Source: Streptomyces sp. MspMP-M5
Lineage (GTDB): Bacteria; Actinomycetota; Actinomycetes; Streptomycetales; Streptomycetaceae
DNA: 34,220 nt
Reading direction: 5' to 3'
Assembly: GCF_000373585.1 (NCBI RefSeq)
Contig: NZ_KB891911.1
Location: 1-34,220 of the forward strand
Positions 30,996 through 34,220 of this stretch are shown in pieces. Position 1 is the first letter of the stretch. Every line of letters starts with the position of its first letter. Both the position numbers and the translations under genes were made by a program. Under the pieces are notes generated by a model. That model was not told the DNA's origin, searched no databases, and saw nothing but the letters and a program-made list of their open reading frames with translations.

Positions 30996-31918
30996 CCGAC
31001 ACCGCTGCCAACGCCACCCGCTTCACGCTGACCCCCGCCGAGCAGGAGCTGCTGCCCACCGACGAAGAGGTGCGGTTCTACCAGGAGCACGGCTGGTACC
31101 TGTCGAAGAAGCTGCTCACCGACGAGGAGGTCGACCTGCTGGACTCCGCGGCCGACCGTTTCTACGGCGGCCACCGGGACCGCACCCTGCCGGTCCGCCC
31201 GCCGCGGCTGGCCTACTGGGAGCCGGAGCAGGGCGATGTGCACCGGCACAACGACTACATCTTCTACGAGGACGACACCATCCGCTCCCTCCTGGCCAAG
31301 CCGGTGATCGCGGCGGTCGCCGCACGCATCGCGCAGACCGACCAGATACGCCTGTGGAACAGCACCCTGATCCACAAGCCGCAGCGGACGGACGACGCGC
31401 GCAACATCGTGCCCTGGCACTTCGACCGCCACTACTGGCAGACCTGCTCCTCCGACGCGATGCTCACCGCCTTCATCCCCTTCCACGACTGCGGCGAGGA
31501 GATGGGGACCATCACGATGGTGGACGGCAGCCACCGCTGGAAGGAGACCGGCGGCGACGATTCCACCAGCCGGCACTTCGCCGATCGCGACCGGTCCGAA
31601 CTTGAGGACATGCTTACGGAGAACGCCGCCTTCAACAACGCGGAGGTCCGCAAGGTGCCCGTGACCATCCCCAAGGGACACATCAGCTTCCACCACTGCC
31701 GCACCTACCACGGCAGCGGCTACAACCTCGGCGACCGGCCCCGCCGCGCCATCTCCCTCCACCTCCAGGACCGCACCAACCAGTGGCGGCCCTACGAGCT
31801 GTCCTCCGGCGACCTGGTCGTCTACAACAACGACGTGCTGGTGCGCAAGGACGCGCACGGCAACCCCGACTACACCGACCCGGACTTCTGCCCGGTCCTG
31901 TGGGAGGACGCCCGGTGA
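30992..31918 (+). CDS. Phytanoyl-CoA-dioxygenase-family Fe(II)/2-oxoglutarate hydroxylase
   Basis: Protein of 308 aa with the PhyH jelly-roll fold. The facial triad reads H143-F-D145 (in PWHFDRHYW) and a distal His240 (in CRTYHGSGYN), with an Arg near 252 (RRAISLH) to hold 2-oxoglutarate. Because the Asp is present, it should hydroxylate, not halogenate as SyrB2-like relatives do (these have Ala or Gly there). The gene sits between hmo and the aminotransferase with 4-nt overlaps on both sides (ATGA and GTGA), so it is translated with the Hpg pathway. It is not part of the standard three-enzyme Hpg route. Possible substrates are an Hpg precursor, a free or carrier-bound amino acid, or the peptide. 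The exact reaction cannot be read from the sequence. Confidence 0.8.
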   Translation: MTDTAANATRFTLTPAEQELLPTDEEVRFYQEHGWYLSKKLLTDEEVDLLDSAADRFYGGHRDRTLPVRPPRLAYWEPEQGDVHRHNDYIFYEDDTIRSLLAKPVIAAVAARIAQTDQIRLWNSTLIHKPQRTDDARNIVPWHFDRHYWQTCSSDAMLTAFIPFHDCGEEMGTITMVDGSHRWKETGGDDSTSRHFADRDRSELEDMLTENAAFNNAEVRKVPVTIPKGHISFHHCRTYHGSGYNLGDRPRRAISLHLQDRTNQWRPYELSSGDLVVYNNDVLVRKDAHGNPDYTDPDFCPVLWEDAR

Positions 31919-33234
31919 GCCAGGATCCCCCCGTCACCGAGCTGCCGGGCCAGGGCCTGCACGGCTCGCTCTCCGACCCGCTGATGGAGGTGATGAACTT
32001 CCTCAACGAGGTCACCTCCCGCTACCCGGACGCGATCTCCTTCGGCCCCGGCCGGCCCTACGAGGGGCTCTTCGAGGTCGAGCGGATCGGCGACTACCTC
32101 ACCGCCTACCAGCGGTACCTCACCGAGGAGCGCGGCTGCTCCCCGGAGCAGGTCCGCACCCTGCTGTTCCAGTACGGGCGGACCAACGGGCAGATCCACG
32201 AGCTGGTCGCCCGTGCCCTGCACCACGACGAGGGCATCACCGCCGATCCGGCATCGCTGGTGGTCACGGTGGGCGCGCAGGAGGGGATGTTCCTCGTGCT
32301 GCGCGCCCTGTTCGCCGACCCCTCGGACGTGCTGCTGGTCTCCTCGCCGTGCTACGTCGGCATCACCGGCGCCGCCCGGCTGCTGGACATCGAGACCGTC
32401 CATGTCCCCGAGGGCCCGGAGGGGTGCGATCCGGCCGTCCTGCGGCGGACGGTCGCCGAGCTGCGCGCCGCGGGCAAGCGGCCGCGGGCGTTCTACGTGG
32501 TCCCGGACTTCTCCAACCCCACCGGCACCTGCCTGCCGGTCGCCGCGCGCCGCCGGCTGCTGGAACTGGCCGAGGCCGAGGACCTGTTGATCCTGGAGGA
32601 CAACCCCTACGGCTTCTTCACCCCCAAGGGCAGCGTGCTGCCCACCCTCAAGGCGCTGGACGACCGGCGGCGGGTCGTCTACCTCGGCTCGTTCGCCAAG
32701 ACCTGCTTCCCCGGCGCCCGGGTCGGCTATGTGATCGCCGACCAGCACGTCCGGGCGCCGGACGGCGGCCGCACGCTGCTGGCCGACGAACTGTCGAAGC
32801 TCAAGGGCATGCTGACGGTGAACACCCCGGCGCTCAGCCAGGCGGTCATCGGCGGCATGCTGGTCAGCCATGACTTCCGGCTGCGGGAGGCCAACCGGCC
32901 GGCCGCCGACTTCTACCAGTCCAACCTGCGGATCCTGCTGGACAGTCTCGACGGGCTGCTGCCCCGCGAGCGGCGCGAGGCGGCCGGAATCAGCTGGAAT
33001 GCGCCTGCGGGTGGCTTCTTCCTCACCCTGACCCTCCCGGTTCCGGCGGACAATGCCCTGTTGGAAGAGTCCGCCCGCGAACACGGAGTGATCTGGACAC
33101 CGATGAGCTACTTCTATCCCGACGGTGACGGCGGATGTCACCAAATGCGCCTTTCCCTTAGTTACTTGACGCCGGATCAGGTTGCGGAGGGAGCCCGCCG
33201 GCTGGTCGGGCTGCTGGAACGGAGCTGCGGATGA
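31915..33234 (+). CDS. hpgT: 4-Hydroxyphenylglycine aminotransferase (PLP fold type I)
   Basis: Aminotransferase of 439 aa. It transfers an amino group to 4-hydroxybenzoylformate to give L-4-hydroxyphenylglycine. The N-terminus MNFLNEVTSRYPDAISFGPG is characteristic of HpgT proteins. PLP-site residues seen: Asn201 (SNPTG), Asp229 (EDNPYG) and the Schiff-base Lys262 (GSFAKT, then RVGYV). The GTG start at 31915 overlaps the upstream stop as GTGA. In classical HpgT the donor is tyrosine, which regenerates hydroxyphenylpyruvate for hmaS. No N-terminal GntR domain is present, so it is not a MocR regulator. A dedicated prephenate dehydrogenase, often found with these genes, is not in the window. 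Confidence 0.88.
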   Translation: MSQDPPVTELPGQGLHGSLSDPLMEVMNFLNEVTSRYPDAISFGPGRPYEGLFEVERIGDYLTAYQRYLTEERGCSPEQVRTLLFQYGRTNGQIHELVARALHHDEGITADPASLVVTVGAQEGMFLVLRALFADPSDVLLVSSPCYVGITGAARLLDIETVHVPEGPEGCDPAVLRRTVAELRAAGKRPRAFYVVPDFSNPTGTCLPVAARRRLLELAEAEDLLILEDNPYGFFTPKGSVLPTLKALDDRRRVVYLGSFAKTCFPGARVGYVIADQHVRAPDGGRTLLADELSKLKGMLTVNTPALSQAVIGGMLVSHDFRLREANRPAADFYQSNLRILLDSLDGLLPRERREAAGISWNAPAGGFFLTLTLPVPADNALLEESAREHGVIWTPMSYFYPDGDGGCHQMRLSLSYLTPDQVAEGARRLVGLLERSCG

Positions 33235-34169
33235 ACGCCGTCCTGTATGCCGTGACGGTGCTGATCTGGGGCTCCACCTGGCTTGCCATCAAGGGGCAGT
33301 TGGGGGACGTGCACCCCACGGCCTCGATCGCGTACCGCTTCGCACTGGCCGCCGTGATCCTGCTGGCCTGGGCCCGGCTGCGGGGGCTGCCGCTGCGCTA
33401 TCCGCTCCGGGTGCACGGCCAGTTCGTCCTCATGGGCGCGTTGATGTTCTCCACCAACTTCGTCTGCTTCTACTTCGCCGAACAGCATCTGACCACCGGA
33501 CTGGTCTCGATCGTCTTCGCCATGTCGCTGGTGGTGAACATGGTCTTCGCCCGGGTTTTCTTCCGGCGCAGCATCACCGCGAAGATGCTGGTCGGCGGAG
33601 GCATCGGGCTGTTGGGAATCGTCACCGTCTTCTGGCCGGAGTTCCAGAACTTCGGCCTGTCCTCCGGCTCGGGCCAGGGCATCGTGCTGTCGGTGCTCGG
33701 CACCCTGGTCTTCTGCCTGGGCAACGTGGTCTCCGGCAAGACCCAGGCGGCGGGCATCCCGGTGGTGCAGGGCACGGGGTACGCGATGGCGTACGGGGCG
33801 CTGCTGATGGCGCCGTTCGCCGCGTTCTTCGGGCACGGCGCGCCGTTCCAGCCCACCTTGAAGTACACCGGCTCACTGCTCTATCTCGCCGTCTTCGGTT
33901 CGGTGGTGGGCTTCGGCGCGTACCTCACCCTGCTCGGCAGGATCGGCGGCGAGCGGGCCGCGTACGCGATGGTGCTCTTCCCGATCGTGTCGCTGCTGCT
34001 GTCCACGGTGTTCGAGCACTTCTCCTGGACGGCCAGGGACCTGGCGGGTGTCGTGCTGATCCTCGTCGGCAACCTGGTGATGGTCGCCAACCCGGCGCTG
34101 CTGCGGCGCCTGACCGGCCGGCCCGCACCAGCACCGGAACCGGCCGCGCCGGCCCCGGCCGACCGCTAG
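33231..34169 (+). CDS. EamA/DMT-superfamily transporter
   Basis: Membrane protein of 312 aa with about ten hydrophobic segments arranged as two EamA repeats. The start AVTVLIWGSTWLAIKGQLG is the typical first helix of EamA (DMT) proteins; the second repeat begins near residue 145 (GIVLSVLGTLVFCLGNVVSG). The C-terminus is a short Pro/Ala-rich cytoplasmic tail. ATG at 33231 overlaps the hpgT stop as ATGA, so it is the last visible gene of the Hpg operon. Members move amino acids, metabolites and drugs. Here it may export the peptide product, a toxic intermediate or excess arylglycine, giving self-protection (inference). The 51 nt after its stop show no clear terminator. Confidence 0.88.
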   Translation: MNAVLYAVTVLIWGSTWLAIKGQLGDVHPTASIAYRFALAAVILLAWARLRGLPLRYPLRVHGQFVLMGALMFSTNFVCFYFAEQHLTTGLVSIVFAMSLVVNMVFARVFFRRSITAKMLVGGGIGLLGIVTVFWPEFQNFGLSSGSGQGIVLSVLGTLVFCLGNVVSGKTQAAGIPVVQGTGYAMAYGALLMAPFAAFFGHGAPFQPTLKYTGSLLYLAVFGSVVGFGAYLTLLGRIGGERAAYAMVLFPIVSLLLSTVFEHFSWTARDLAGVVLILVGNLVMVANPALLRRLTGRPAPAPEPAAPAPADR

Positions 34170-34220
34170 GAACCGTCGCAGCACAACCGCCGCCCGAAGC
34201 TCCCTCCTTCCCCGGGCCCG

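Noticed and set aside
30992..31918. SyrB2-like non-heme halogenase
   Set aside because: The iron motif is H143-F-D145 with the Asp present; halogenases have Ala or Gly at that place.
31915..33234. MocR-type regulator (GntR-aminotransferase fusion)
   Set aside because: There is no N-terminal winged helix-turn-helix; the protein starts directly with the HpgT-like aminotransferase sequence.
1..34220. CRISPR arrays, tRNA/rRNA genes, insertion sequences or transposases
   Set aside because: No regular spacer-repeat array, no cloverleaf-like sequence and no transposase-like protein was found on either strand.

Overview
The window is very GC-rich DNA with strong third-position GC bias, GTG starts, rare TTA codons and GTGA/ATGA gene overlaps. 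This points to an actinomycete, most likely Streptomyces or a close relative. It covers most of a nonribosomal peptide gene cluster whose left end runs off the window.

Left two thirds (1-23602, all minus strand, read right to left): a cytochrome P450, a stand-alone penicillin-binding-protein-type thioesterase (PBP-TE, SurE-like macrocyclase), a giant five-module NRPS (6202 aa) and the first module (C-A, cut by the window edge) of a second NRPS. The large NRPS reads A-T | C-A-T-E | C-A-T-E | C-A-T-E | C-A-T, with no starter condensation domain and no thioesterase. C-domain subtypes agree with the E domains, giving L-D-D-D-L for residues 1-5. The A-domain pockets form a mirror series (1 resembles 5, 2 resembles 4, and 3 reads as valine). 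The PBP-TE implies a head-to-tail macrocyclic peptide. PBP-TE, NRPS-1 and NRPS-2 each contain an in-frame TTA codon, so bldA-tRNA control is likely.

Middle (23603-26368): about 1.76 kb without a convincing gene, including five C-runs spaced 10-11 bp apart (G-rich on the minus strand), followed by decayed gene pieces: the C-terminal part of a probable MerR-type regulator joined out of frame to the N-terminal part of a serine hydrolase.

Right (26369-34169): a dihydroxyacetone-kinase remnant locus (dhaM on minus, a divergent IclR regulator, dhaL on plus, no dhaK), then a tight plus-strand operon in which each gene overlaps the next by 4 nt: hydroxymandelate synthase, hydroxymandelate oxidase, a phytanoyl-CoA-dioxygenase-type Fe(II)/2-oxoglutarate hydroxylase, a hydroxyphenylglycine-type aminotransferase and an EamA exporter. 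The first, second and fourth make 4-hydroxyphenylglycine (or phenylglycine) from the arylpyruvate. None of the five complete A domains carries the Hpg pocket I know, so that residue is either loaded by modules off the left edge or by an unusual pocket here. The product is probably a tailored macrocyclic peptide containing an arylglycine. I cannot name a known compound.
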